From positions 2,671,729 to 2,735,728 of the forward strand of contig NW_003314271.1 of the NCBI RefSeq assembly GCF_000143415.4: a stretch of 64,000 nucleotides of DNA. Direction: 5' to 3'. The DNA comes from Selaginella moellendorffii. Taxonomy: Eukaryota; Streptophyta; Lycopodiopsida; Selaginellales; Selaginellaceae. Below, in pieces: positions 43,453 to 54,170 of this stretch (positions within the stretch are counted from its first letter, which is position 1; the number at the start of each line of letters is the position of its first letter). The notes below the pieces were generated by a model. It worked only from the letters and a program-made list of their open reading frames with translations. It was not told where the DNA came from and made no database searches. The translations under genes were made by a program, and so were the position numbers.

Positions 43453-44495
43453 ACACAAAGAAGCCCTAAAATCCCCTGTAGATTCCAAATAACTCGCCTA
43501 GTTATTTGGCAAAAGGTTATAACCATTAACATTACCCGCGAAAGGGTAGCCCTAAACATCTAGATCCCAAGAATATACCAGATCAAATATTCTCTGGGTT
43601 TTGAGCGAGGACAATGCCTAATCCCAGATCCAAACACGCGATAAGCTGGGCTCCATTTTGCTGCGAGTTGAGCGTGGCGATGGAGCACATTGAGCTGCCA
43701 GTGAACGAACGCGCGGGGAATCACCAGCACAGTTTTCAGGCGAGGGGAGAAATCAGGCCTCCCACCGCGAAATCCAGGCGTATTATTGCGAAGCGAGGCC
43801 CGATGTCCTGGAGGGGATCGGGAATCGGCGGAGTGGCAAGGCATCGCACTAGATGGATGTAGCCATAACATGATTTGGATCGGACTATTATGAAGTAGAA
43901 GCTAGTGAATCGAGGGATTCGAGATTTTGATCGATGAACCTAGTGAGCTTTGATCATGAGAAGAAGAAAGTGATCTGGACAGAGACAACGTGGAAAGGAG
44001 ATGGTACCATCTCTAGAAGAACAAGTTAAAGGAGTTTTGATCGCCTGAGAAAGAAGCTGAGCTTGACAATTCAGTTGTCGTAATGTGAAAAAATGGTGTC
44101 AATGTAGAGGAAGATCAGGGCGCGGCTGGAGATGGGAGGAAAGGTAGCGCGAGTTTGTGGGGCGTGTTTTTTGGGCTTTTTAGCCTTCATGGCGCAGCCC
44201 TGTCGTGGAGCAGTAAAGAGCAAACAGTTCCATGACTGTAAAGTTTGGAAGCACTAGGTATTAGTGGATTCTGAAAATGTGTGAACTACATCTCTTGAAA
44301 ACACTTTGAGCAGTTTCTCATATGTAGTTAGATACAAATATGAGATACATATACTTTCGAAACTGTGGAAAGCGGTCTACTAGGATCCCAAGAAAGCCAG
44401 CCTGATCCCAAGAAGACAGCAGCTTGGGCGCAATTCCACTGATCCTTCTCTAACCTCTTTTGATCTCTCTTTTAGGGTTCATTCTGTGCTTGGTC
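43453..44495. other. intergenic region, no gene seen
   Basis: It holds the upstream region of the carrier gene (-) and of the zinc-finger gene (+). A GC-rich frame at 43614-43862 is open on both strands but has no family features. A ttagggttc motif lies just before the zinc-finger start codon (44474). Confidence 0.45.
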
Positions 44496-45366
44496 ATGTT
44501 TAAGCGCCAGAACTACGCTGTGCTCCATGGGCGGTCTTCGTCGTCTTCTTCTTCCTCCTCGTCGGACGACTCCGGAGAGGACGATGGAGAAAAGCCCGGT
44601 GGGTTTTTTCCTTTCTTTCTTTCTTTGGTGTTGGGTTTATGGTTTAAGCTGCTTGTGCAGTCTCCAATCGCGAGTCCCATGAAGAGGAGGAGGAGGAGGA
44701 AGAGGAGGAGGAGAAAGGAAAGGAGGTAAAACGTAAAAGGGAGGATTGGGCGATGGCTGTGGAGGAGAGCGAGAAGGAGAAGCTGGAGCAGTCTCTCGCG
44801 ATTCAGGTTAAAGATGTTTTGAAATGCAGGGTGTGCCCCAAGGTTGTGTGCCTCTCGGAGGAAACCATGGCCTCCCACTTGCGCTCGAAGGTAACAGCTT
44901 CTGTCGGATGATATAAACTCTTTTTTTCCTTCTTTTCGAAGGGCCATCGTCGTTCTTTGAAGAAAATGACGGAAGGAAAGCTCAAAGTTACGCTCAACAG
45001 TGAGGGTGAGGAGGAAGAGATGGAATCTGAGGGCGAGACACACGCGGAGAGGCACGCACGAACAGTCGCCGCGCTCGCTGAGGTTCGTGGACGATCAAAC
45101 GAAAGCTTTCTCTTGATCAAGACAAACTTTCGTTCTCAGTGAAGACGTTTTTGTCCTAGGAATCCAAGAGGACGAGCACGGATCCGAGCAGCAAGAAGAG
45201 GAAGAAGGGCGGACGACAGCGCCAGAGATTGCGAGCCAAGAAAAAGGTGAGAACTTCTCTCCTTTTCTTCTTGTTCTTGTTCTTCTTTTCCAGCATAAAC
45301 TCGGTGGAAACTTTCCAGGCTAGACACAAGAAGTTTGATAAATCAGCTGCTAAGGTTAAGAAATAA
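44496..45366 (+). CDS. U1-type C2H2 zinc-finger protein, acidic/basic, probably nucleolar
   Basis: Five exons (44496-44598, 44661-44890, 44942-45082, 45160-45246, 45319-45366) give 202 residues. The N-terminus reads MFKRQNYAVLHGR and is followed by long Ser and Glu runs. The single zinc finger spans the second intron: CRVCPKVVCLSEETMASHLR, then SKGHRRSLKKM. This gives C-x2-C-x13-H-x5-H spacing, like U1-type double-stranded-RNA-binding fingers. A second acidic stretch follows, then a Lys/Arg-rich tail (KKRKKGGRQRQRLRAKKK; ARHKKFDKSAAKVKK) suited to nucleolar targeting. A role in ribosome assembly is plausible from the composition but unproven. Exon 1 has a TCT/TCC Ser tract that may vary in length. 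Confidence 0.8.
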
Positions 45367-46104
45367 AACAGAATGCATAAATAGTAACATTTTTCCTTTT
45401 TTCCCTCTTGATATTTTATATAAATAAAATCACAATACGAATTCATAGATTAATAAATATTGGTGGGAGTTTTGAGAAGTGCTGGATCAGTTGCAAGTTA
45501 AAAATAAAAAATTTCAGCTATGATATGACCTTGGAGAAGAATTTGCATACTTTTCTGGCTAACAATGAGAACTTGCAATTGTCTCGTTCACCATGGCAGT
45601 GGGGAATCTATAAAATGGAACTGGATCACTACACTCGCTTGCTCAAAATTCATTGTGATCAGCAATCTACTGGAAGATTTCTGGAGTCATGTTTGGAAAC
45701 AAGACAGTGGGAGACGTTGTGCGGCTGGGTGGACATATGAAGTTTGTTTTGGCGCTAAGATATTCCCCGTGTGTGGGAGGAAGTAGTGCATGCAAACATG
45801 ACCTCAGAAATCTTCCCGTACATGGATTGCTGATCAGGACAATAAATTGTGGCTTCAACCAGAATGACAGCATCTAGTGATCCAATTCTATTTAGTTATT
45901 AATTGTGTGAATTTGGATTCACCACCTTTTCTTGCATTAGATAGTGCTTAACAGCAAGTTCTGATTCGCCACCTGTTTCTCGTGATACCACATTGTTAGG
46001 CTTTGGATAGCGAGTCGTTGCTGTTTTGGTGTTATAAAGAGTTAAGAAAGAGAGACACTTGAAGGTGTGGCGCATGAGCTTGGCTCACAGTGTCTTCGTG
46101 CCTC
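45367..46104. other. intergenic region, no gene seen
   Basis: Short AT-rich frames only. The last 200 bp are the promoter of the Gnk2-domain gene. Confidence 0.5.
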
Positions 46105-46112
46105 TATATAAA
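46105..46112 (+). promoter_or_regulatory. TATA box of the Gnk2-domain gene
   Basis: The sequence cctctatataaag ends at 46113. It lies about 100 bp before the ATG at 46213, so transcription would start near 46135-46145 with a leader of about 70 nt. Confidence 0.6.
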
Positions 46113-46212
46113 GACAAAAGTTCACGCAAAAGGAGATTCACGCTCAGTAATAGGGAATTTTGCTCCTCGAGAGTCCTTCTTCCTCCCTTTCTTTCTCAGG
46201 ATAGCGATCGCG

Positions 46213-46644
46213 ATGGCGATTAAGGCAGCGATCCTGGTGGCGATCATGTCCCTGGCAATGGCATTGACGATCGCGGTGGAGGCGAGGGGCACGATCACGA
46301 GCAAGCTGTGGAGGGCCATGGATGTAGATTTCTCGGGCTATTGCAGCGATGAATCCATCCCAACTGGGAGCACTTACTGGACGAGCTTGAACCAGACGTT
46401 GACGGATCTCATCCAGAACACAGCATACGCCAATAACATGACCTATAGTGTCAAGAATGGTGGCGACGATGTCTCAGCCTATGGACAAGCCCAGTGCTTC
46501 AACATGGTGGGCAACCCTGGGATGTGCAAAAGCTGCGTCGAGGATTTGGTTCGTCGGGCTTGGCGTGAGTGCGGTGATGCCATTGCAGCAATGCTCATGC
46601 TCAAGGACAAGTGCACCATTCGTTACCAAGACTCTCCACTATAA
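46213..46644 (+). CDS. secreted Gnk2/DUF26-domain protein (ginkbilobin-like)
   Basis: A single exon of 143 residues from the ATG at 46213; an earlier in-frame start at 46090 would lie before the expected transcript start. The signal peptide is MAIKAAILVAIMSLAMALTI, cleaved near AVEA-RG. The mature part is one Gnk2 domain. It has Cys43 (SGYCSDE), YWTSLNQTLTDLIQNTAY, the Cys-rich box CFNMVGNPGMCKSC (C-x9-C-x2-C; the family usually has eight residues in the first gap), WRECGDAIAAMLML and a last KDKCTIRY. Single-domain members such as ginkbilobin-2 bind mannose and inhibit fungi; larger ones form cysteine-rich receptor kinases. There is no kinase or membrane segment here, so it should be apoplastic. 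Confidence 0.85.
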   Translation: MAIKAAILVAIMSLAMALTIAVEARGTITSKLWRAMDVDFSGYCSDESIPTGSTYWTSLNQTLTDLIQNTAYANNMTYSVKNGGDDVSAYGQAQCFNMVGNPGMCKSCVEDLVRRAWRECGDAIAAMLMLKDKCTIRYQDSPL

Positions 46645-46649
46645 ACAGG

Positions 46650-48000
46650 TAATACAATCGAATAAAGATGGATTTTAGTTTGTTGTCTCTATAGTAAAAT
46701 ACATTTTATGTTTTTAAAGAAGAAGGAATAAAGATAGCAAAATTTCTATTTTTCTTGCTTTTAATTACTTCTATTTGTTTTTTTAATAACATATTATTTT
46801 CAAAATTCCTACAGAAGGAATTCAGCAAATGAGAGGATTGGTAGTAAGATTAGGAATGTATTCCATACTAGAATGATTGGAAACTCTAGGATTTGAACTT
46901 ATAACTGCCAATTTTCTTACATAGTAATAACATCCTTAGATCGTCTAGTTCTTTGGTATTTTTGCATACAAATGTGTAGTCCATTTCCTAGTGGGGATTC
47001 CTCCGAGATTTATCATGGAAATATATATTTTATAGAGTATTTAAAGATTTATAAGAAATAATAATGAGAATTATTGGTATATTTAGTATTATGAAAAGTT
47101 AGATTCTTACTAAGTATATAATTCATAAATGAAGCTTTTCGAGGGGCTTTTTGACCCAATTTTTTAAAAAACAATTCATGATTTCACCACTTTAAATAGT
47201 GTTATGACAAAATGATGGTACCCATCTGGTGGGCAAAATTTTACCACCTCAGGTTTTCATTCCTTGTGTTCAATTTAAGTTTCTAATCTTTCTTGCTGAA
47301 AATTTAGTAGAAATTCTTTTTTGATTGAAAAGAAAATAAGGCAGTTTTTATGGAGAAGGAAAGTGCAGTATTTTCCATATAGATTTTCACATCATTTAAT
47401 GGTCATGCTACATATCCTCCATTTCTAACATCAATTAGGGAAAAGACTTCTGAAGTAGGCTTGGGAAGTAAGCATTCACTCTTGAGTACATTCATTAACA
47501 ATACTCTAGAGAATTTCGGGCCTAGTTTTTATGATGAACTTGCTAATAGCCATTAGTGTTTTTTTTGCAAAAGAATGCAAGACTGTTGAGGTACCTTGGC
47601 CTTCTTCCCTCTTGCTTTAGTTACCATTGATCCAGTCTAAAAGGGAATGAGTGAATTAAATATTGATTGGTTTGAAGAATATAAACTTACTCCTTTTGGT
47701 TAGCGACCAAGCTGTTTTTCTCAACTACTTGAGTTCAAGTGGTCGCAGCCAGTCGAGCTTTCTTGACTAGCTCAACCTTGCTTGAAAGTTCGACCTTGCT
47801 AATAGATGTAAAAAATCGAGAACAATAAGAGCACATATCATGCCTTTCGATGCACAAGGCAGTCCCAGCTTGACACCATAATCTTTACACCAGACACCTA
47901 TAGCAATGAGAGATGAAAATGCCTAGAAACTTAAATTCACTAGCACCTCAGTTTGTAAATTTGAGAAAGATAAAACTTTAATTGTGACTATAAGTGCTTT
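46650..48000. other. AT-rich intergenic DNA, no gene seen
   Basis: No frame or repeat worth naming. It leads into the decayed DNA transposon at about 48000-53010. Confidence 0.5.
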
Positions 48001-49725
48001 AGATATACAACACCATCGCGAAGACTCTGGGCCGCCGGAATGTTCGAAGTTCTTTTACACCACCTCTTCGCTCCAATGGGGGAGGAACAACCAGATAACA
48101 TGTTATCCATCATGTCTTGAGCTTTCAATATTGGAGTAGTATCATTTTCTTCCTCCTACAAGAAGAAACAAACAAACAGTTCTTGGCTAATCAAAGCTAC
48201 GAAACCACCTCATTGGTTTCCAATTTGGTTTCAGAAAGTTCTACCTACAAGAAGGAAAAGTTTTTAGTTCTGATCAAGTGGAACTTCTTATTACCTTTTT
48301 GAGTAATTACTTTCATGGTGATGTCTAAAGGGCTGCATACTTCATCTTCGTCATTCTCCTCCACGTTATGTAGTGATGGTGTGTACTCATCCAAGACATC
48401 AGAAAATACAGTAGAATGAGGCTGGATTATCAACCAAAGTATTCTCCCTCAGTGACAAGCAACTTAAAGGCCAGGTTGTTGATGGGTTACAATAAAACAC
48501 AGGAAGCTCCTTGAATGAACAATGGTGCTTTTGCCTACGAGAAAGCATTGAAGTGCACAAGGACAGAGCTATTTCGAACACTATAATCCTGTTTGAGGAT
48601 CTCATCTTTGGTGATTTCCTTGTCAACTACCACTAATACAACCTTCAGCCAGCAACCACTTCTGGTATGGAAAATCTTGAAAGATGCCTTGTTTGCTTTC
48701 GAAGGCATGTTTTATAATGCAGCATATAAACATTGATGTCTGATGGCGCCCAGTGGATTGGATGGTGTCCTGGATCTTGTCTGAAAAAGAATGTGTGGAA
48801 CACATAGCTGCACAAACTTCTAGGCCCCCTCTATGGTCAAACTTCTATGGCCATATAGATCTTGATATGTGCAGAGAACAATGATTGCCATAAGTTCATC
48901 AATGCACTCCTTCATAACAAACAATAGCCTCTTACTAAACTTCTTGCACAAGTTGATTGCTAATATGTGCATCCCATCATAGACAAGGTCTAACAAAGGC
49001 TCAATTCTGTCAAGCCTATGAAGCTGCTATAGTTTTGATATGCCAGAACATCCCAAGAAATCAAAGTGCCTTTTGTTATCTTGCCTTTTGATTCATGGCA
49101 GACTTTGTTAATACCCTCATACATGCTGTGAGCTAGCCTTTTCTGTGGTGGAAACCTTGTTTGAAACCGATTCTTGACATACACATTATTCATCCACTTA
49201 TTTTTGTGCTCACTCTCTTTCTTGTAAGATCTTTGATATTAAGCAGTGATCTTGTCAATAGTGTGGCATCCCAGAGAGAAACATCCCTGTCTTGCACTGA
49301 GCAGGGTAGTCTCCAATAAATGCTAGAAGCATCACTCACAACTTGAAGTTCCCGCCAAAATCATTTTGATAGTTGAAGTCTGCATCAATGCCACAAACAT
49401 CTGCTCCAGGTCGTCTACTATAGGCCTCAAAAATAACTGGAAGTCCTTCCAAATACTTTCGAGCACGTCTTTGGCCAGACTTGTTGAGAAAGGAATGAAC
49501 ACCAAAGGAAGAGGTTTTGACATTCCACAACTGAATTGTGGGGTCGAATTGTCAAAACCTCTTCTCCAATTAGCACCTGAGCTTCTATAACAGCATATGG
49601 ATCATGAACTATCTTTGAGCCTCTATACCCGTCCTAGTGAAACATCACAGCACAGTTTCTCGGATCACCCTGGCCAAAGCAAAAAACATTAGTATACAAT
49701 TACCTTGAAGGATGAATATGTGGTG

Positions 49726-52266
49726 CATACTTGCATCTGAACATTCGAATGCAACTGGATTCGAACGGGTATCGAACGTTTAATACCCGTTTAGCTTTTT
49801 TTCGAACGGGTATAATGGTTTTCAGTTTTAATATAATTTAAAAATAATTAACTGTTACTAAACAAAGTTTAACATAATATAATATAGGTTTAATCTTCCT
49901 CCAAATCTAGAACATCATCACCACTAGCACTGTCATCATTAAGTTGTTGAAGAGGTTCTTTAACAACCTCTTGAAGTGCAAAGATCCTTTGCCACTAAGG
50001 CTTAAGCTCAAGGTTATCAAGATCATGCTCAATAAGCCTCAAACTCCCGGACTTGATCTTCTGTACGACACGCATATTTGTGTGTACAAAAACCAGCTTC
50101 TCCGAGTTTTTGGAGAGCAGTCGAGACCTCCTCTTCATCTAGATCATGCTCCATGAGCTCCAGTTTCGCTCGCATGGTGAAGCACAAACTGGCTGACTCA
50201 AGATCCATAAAGCAAGCCTTTGAAGTTCTAGTGTGCCTACACCAAAGTTGCTCCACCAACTCACTGGGTGTTTCCAGTTCTCCATCTATACAAGAGAATC
50301 AGTCTAAAAAGTTGACAAACAAACAATTTATACACACCTGCTTTGCTGCCTCTAAAGAGAACAAATAGCCAAGTTGTTGACAGAAACTTTGAAACTCATG
50401 CAACAGCTTGTGTTGAAGTCCTTGATCTCCTTTGCAACACAACTCTAGGTACTCCACAAAATCTTCCTGAGCCTCCTGGTCAAGAGGGAGATGAAGAAAA
50501 GTTGGGTTTAGAACAAAAGCAGCTCCATGCAAGATTGAATGCATTTGGAACCAACAAGCTGCTTTCCGACCTCCCTCACCATGATCCTCCATCATGAATT
50601 TGTTGATCTCCTCAACCTCTTCCTCGGCTCAAATCCCAGTCTCAACAACCTCTAAAAGCTTCTCATTCATCCGGTCCATAGCCTCAAAAATGAGACCGGA
50701 AGTTGCCCTCTCTCGGTCAGCAAGCTTCAAGACCTTGAGGAGCAAGCAGTCCAAGCAGCACCAACAAGTGCTGGCACCTAGTCCAGAAAGAGTTTGGAGT
50801 CTCTTCTAAGATTTGAGTTCAAATGCACTGGGCTTTGGCGGTCTTTGTGACGTCCAATCACCACCACTCGGAGCTCACAACCTTCTCCTTCAATGCCTCC
50901 AAGGTCGTCAGATTCAGGAGTTGAGATATCACTAGAAACATGTAAGCGAACCTTGTGCTCGCTGGCTTGATGAGATCCCGATTACTCAACTTCCAAAACA
51001 AAGCTAGAACACGAGGTTTTTTGGTGATAAAAGTTACCACCTCATTGCAGCCTTTCACCAGTGGTTTTACCCATGACAAGCTCCCGATATCTTCAAAGAG
51101 AAGGTCCAAGACGTGGCACACACACCGGCTGTGGAGAATGTGAGGATACTCAGCTGTCATGAGTTCTCCCATCTGCACACAGTTTGATGTATTGTCAGTG
51201 ATCACGTAAACAATGTTTTCTTCGCCAACTTCTTGAATCACTTTCTTCAGCTCGACCTAAATCCACTCTCCCATCATTGTCCTGCCCTTGGAATCTACAG
51301 ACTTCAAGAAAACCGAACCTTGGACATTGGAGGCCATGAAGTTGATCAAGGATCGGCTACGGTTGTCAGACCCTAACTCCATATCTTCTCCACCCCTCAC
51401 AGATTGGATCAAGTCGAGCATTGACACTATCATAAAGCTTCTTCAGCTGTGTACTTTGTAGCTTCTCATATCCCATCATCTGTGCAAGAGCTCCAAGGCC
51501 GAAGTTGATAGCAGCTTGAAGCAACTTCCTCAGATTTGGCCTCCGAATGGTGTTGAAAGGGATATTTTCAATGTAGAAGAACTCGGCCATGGCATCATCC
51601 AGACATTGAACCTTTGCAGACTTCATCGTCTTTCAAATGCCACCATCCAGTGCCGGTGCAGCACTTTGTTTAAGACTGCTGCTCTCGGAAAGTGGAACAC
51701 TGCCACTGCTCACCTCACCCAGCCCTCCAATAGCCCCACCACTTGCCTTGCAGCTGGCACCACTGCTCACCTCACCGACCTCAGTCTCATGAGCTAAGGC
51801 AAGTCTCTCTTGGGGACTTGCTGCAATCATGGAGCTCTTCATGAATTCCACACGATTAAAAGATGCCCGAGCCTTGTTCACCACCTCCAGTGGCACCTGT
51901 CCTGTACAAATCTCTACATTCCTTCTTTTCACACCCCCAAGGTGAGCACTAACTCATTCAGCCGCACCAGTGTAAGTATTCAAGCAATACTTACACTTCC
52001 ATGGACTCATGTTGTGGCTTGTCTCAGATGTTGGCCTCAGTTTCAGAACATGAGCCCAACTCTAGCATGGCTGCCTTCCTCCCCCCATCCCGGACTTACC
52101 TCAGCGCTTCCTGATCCCACAAACCCTGATTTTACATGAACCCTAATCCTAAGTAAAAGAAAGCATATTCTTTGGGGTTTTTTTTTAATATTCTTGGTGT
52201 TTAAACACCATATTATCGTTTTAAACGGCATTTTTTATTAATCGTACCCATTCGAATGCAAGTATG
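49726..52266 (-). mobile_element. complete hAT transposon copy (2541 bp) with 8-bp target duplication
   Basis: The word atgtggtg stands directly outside both ends (49718-49725 and 52267-52274). The ends are inverted repeats: catacttgc at the left, gcaagtatg at the right, with further matching ttcgaa.gggta words inside. The transposase reads on the minus strand. The 8-bp duplication and the BED plus DUF659 coding content identify the hAT superfamily. Confidence 0.9.
49885..52030 (-). pseudogene. hAT transposase (BED finger, DUF659, C-terminal dimerisation region)
   Basis: In minus-strand order: a BED zinc finger near 52015-51910 (SPWKCKYCLNTYTGAAE, a stop, then VSAHLGGVKRR), a Ser/Gly-rich linker, then DUF659. 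DUF659 comprises 51626-51366 (AEFFYIENIPFNTIRRPNLR), then NRSRSLINFMASNVQGSVFL and TDNTSNCVQMGELM near 51190. A middle region to 50858 follows (RCVCHVLDLLFEDIG), and the C-terminus runs to about 49890, with FVHTNMRVVQKIKSGSLRL and an acidic end. Stops at the BED finger and in the middle, plus frame changes, make it inactive as it stands. The order and length match plant hAT transposases of about 650-700 residues. Confidence 0.82.
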
Positions 52267-53115
52267 ATGTGGTGTTTGGATCCCAGAAGCTTCAATTCTC
52301 TCTGAACTCTGCTCCATTGTAGCTACTGCTCCTCCAATCCACTCTTGTTTCCTCCTCTTATGACAGTAAGTTCTGCTATTCATGAGCAGCTTGACTTGAT
52401 CTCCAAGATGAAAATAGTGGAAGACAACATCACATGGACTTCCACATCATGGACAATTTCCTTGGAAAAGCTCAACTTTATGGAATACCCCCATTTTAAC
52501 GATGCCACCATTCCAAACATCTTGTATCTAGACACGAGTCTTGCCACAGAGACGTTGGAGCACCCTCAAAGAATCTCGTTTTGAGCTGCTATGGAGAAGT
52601 TTCGCACGTCCATTGATTGTTGCATTCGTATAAGCACCCTCTCACTTCAACAAGCTCCGGATCACCATTGTCCAAGCCGTCCCTCGCTCCCCATCCAAGC
52701 TGTCCTCCTCGTCCTCAAGCTCTTGATCACCAAGTAGCTCCGGATTGTCCAAGCTGTCCCTCAGTCCCTGCTCATCCACAAGCTCCCTGCTCATCCTCAT
52801 CCAATCTATCTGTCCATGTCCTCCACTGGATCGCAACCATTCTCACTGTCCAAGCCGTCATTTCCAGATGAGAAATCTCACACTTCTTCTTCCAAACTAA
52901 GGCGGCGATGGTACCGTTTGGTTCGATCCGACAAAAGCCTTGCACGCACAGTAGCAAATTTTCATTGGATCGATAAATACGCTTGGAAATCTTATAGGTG
53001 CTAATTTTCATTTCCCAGCCCTTTGAATGGCTAATATAAAATTAATCAGTCCATAATAAGATCTCAAATTTACTATAAATATCCCAAAACGTCCAATTCT
53101 GGCAAAAGCTAATTC

Positions 53116-54040
53116 ATGGCGACAATGAAAATCCTGGACAGCTTCGGCCGGCTAAAGCCACAGGATTTCCACAGGGACGCTCGCGTCGTAGTCTATGCAA
53201 GCTCCGAGGAAGGCAGGAGGCGCCAGTGTTTAGAAGATGGGTACGCAATAGGGTCCACTCCCAAGGCATCTCTGGTTGGAGTTTTCGATGGTCACGGCGG
53301 CAGGGCAGCGGCAAGCTTTTGCGCCAAGAATCTTTTCCCGGTCTTGGTGGAGGACGAGGGCTTTCAGAGCGGCACTGGAATCAAGCAAGCCCTACGCAAT
53401 GCTTTTCTCAAGATGGACGATCTCATGAGAGAGGAAAACGAGCAAAGATATTGGCAAGCTGGAACCACAGCGATTGTCGCTGTGGTGACTGAGAACTTTG
53501 TGTATGTTGCCCACGCAGGTATGTTTTGCACATGTTTTGCACAAAGAGCTAACCTCTGTGTGTGTGTGTGTGTGTGTGTTCTTAGGTGATGCTTTCTGTA
53601 GTTACCGCAAAGGTGGCGAGACCAAGCACTTGACAAAGGATCACTCGCCCCACGTTCCTGAGGAGCGAGAGAGAGGTGTGAAAGCGGACGCTATTTTCAG
53701 TTATGGGAGCACAGCTAGCAAACTGTACATGGGAATCGGTGACTCGCAACTCCTCATATCGAGAGCTCTAGGAGACCTTGACCTCAAGAGCAACAAGAAG
53801 CTGGCGTTTGACGAGCAGGTCATCATCGCGGTGCCGGATGTTGTGGAGCTTGAAGTTACCGAAGATCTCGAGTACTTGGTTCTTTGCTCCGATGGTTATA
53901 CCAGGAGAGACATCCAAAGGTTGGATATGAAGAGCTTCTCGATGAGCTCCGGCGTCTATCGGGAGGATCGTCAAGACGATGGAACTTACGCTATTGTCTT
54001 GTTGGAGAAAAACAAAGCCGCCGCCAAGCTAGATGGTTGA
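53116..54040 (+). CDS. divergent PP2C-type protein phosphatase, shortened C-terminus
   Basis: Two exons, 53116-53518 and 53586-54040, with a 67-bp intron (phase 1), give 285 residues. PP2C motifs are visible: CLEDGYAI (39-46, for the usual MED box), LVGVFDGHGGRAAASF (53-68, metal-binding Asp and Gly), WQAGTTAIVAVV (for SGTTA) and VAHAGDAFCS (for VGDSRA, with Ser replaced by Ala). SRALGDLDLK follows, then VLCSDGYTRRDI (metal-binding Asp retained, but DGLWD lost). The protein then jumps to DDGTYAIVLL (for DNITVVVV). The region between the last two motifs is about 40-50 residues shorter than in typical PP2Cs. The fold probably forms; activity is uncertain. The intron's 3' half is a (TG)11 run. 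Confidence 0.75.
53557..53578. repeat. (TG)11 microsatellite next to a splice acceptor
   Basis: Eleven TG units lie 7 bp before the ttcttag acceptor of the PP2C intron, where a pyrimidine tract would be expected. Length changes here could affect splicing. Confidence 0.95.
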
Positions 54041-54170
54041 TCTAAAACGTTGGTCCGAGTGATCCTCGTTCGTTTCATCCTGAATTTGTTTTAAAATTTT
54101 ACAATCTCTTACGTCTCGCAAGCCATGGAATCTGGCCAAGAAAAATTGTTTGATCTATCTTCTACCTTGT

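Larger units (their letters stand above)
48000..53010 (-). mobile_element. decayed DNA transposon of uncertain class, split by a hAT element
   Basis: Coding-like pieces on the minus strand flank the inner hAT copy. One is at 53010-52280 (NGTIAALVWKKKCEISHLEM, ELVDEQGLRDSLDNPELLGD). The other is at 49530-48000, with SSFGVHSFLNKSGQRRARKY, GLPVIFEAYSRRPGADV, then a 'LLAFIGDYPAQCKTG' box near 49310. That last phrase resembles the conserved DYPA region in transposase-like proteins of CACTA and related plant/animal elements; the class is only a guess. Many stops are present. Ends and target duplication were not found. Confidence 0.45.

Noticed and set aside
43288-43488. Upstream start of the folate-transporter exon at 43488
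   Set aside because: The codon there is TTG, not ATG; the ATG at 43452 matches the family start.
43614-43862. 82-codon plus-strand frame beside the carrier gene
   Set aside because: Open on both strands, with no domain, splice or leader evidence; it probably lies in the leader/promoter region.
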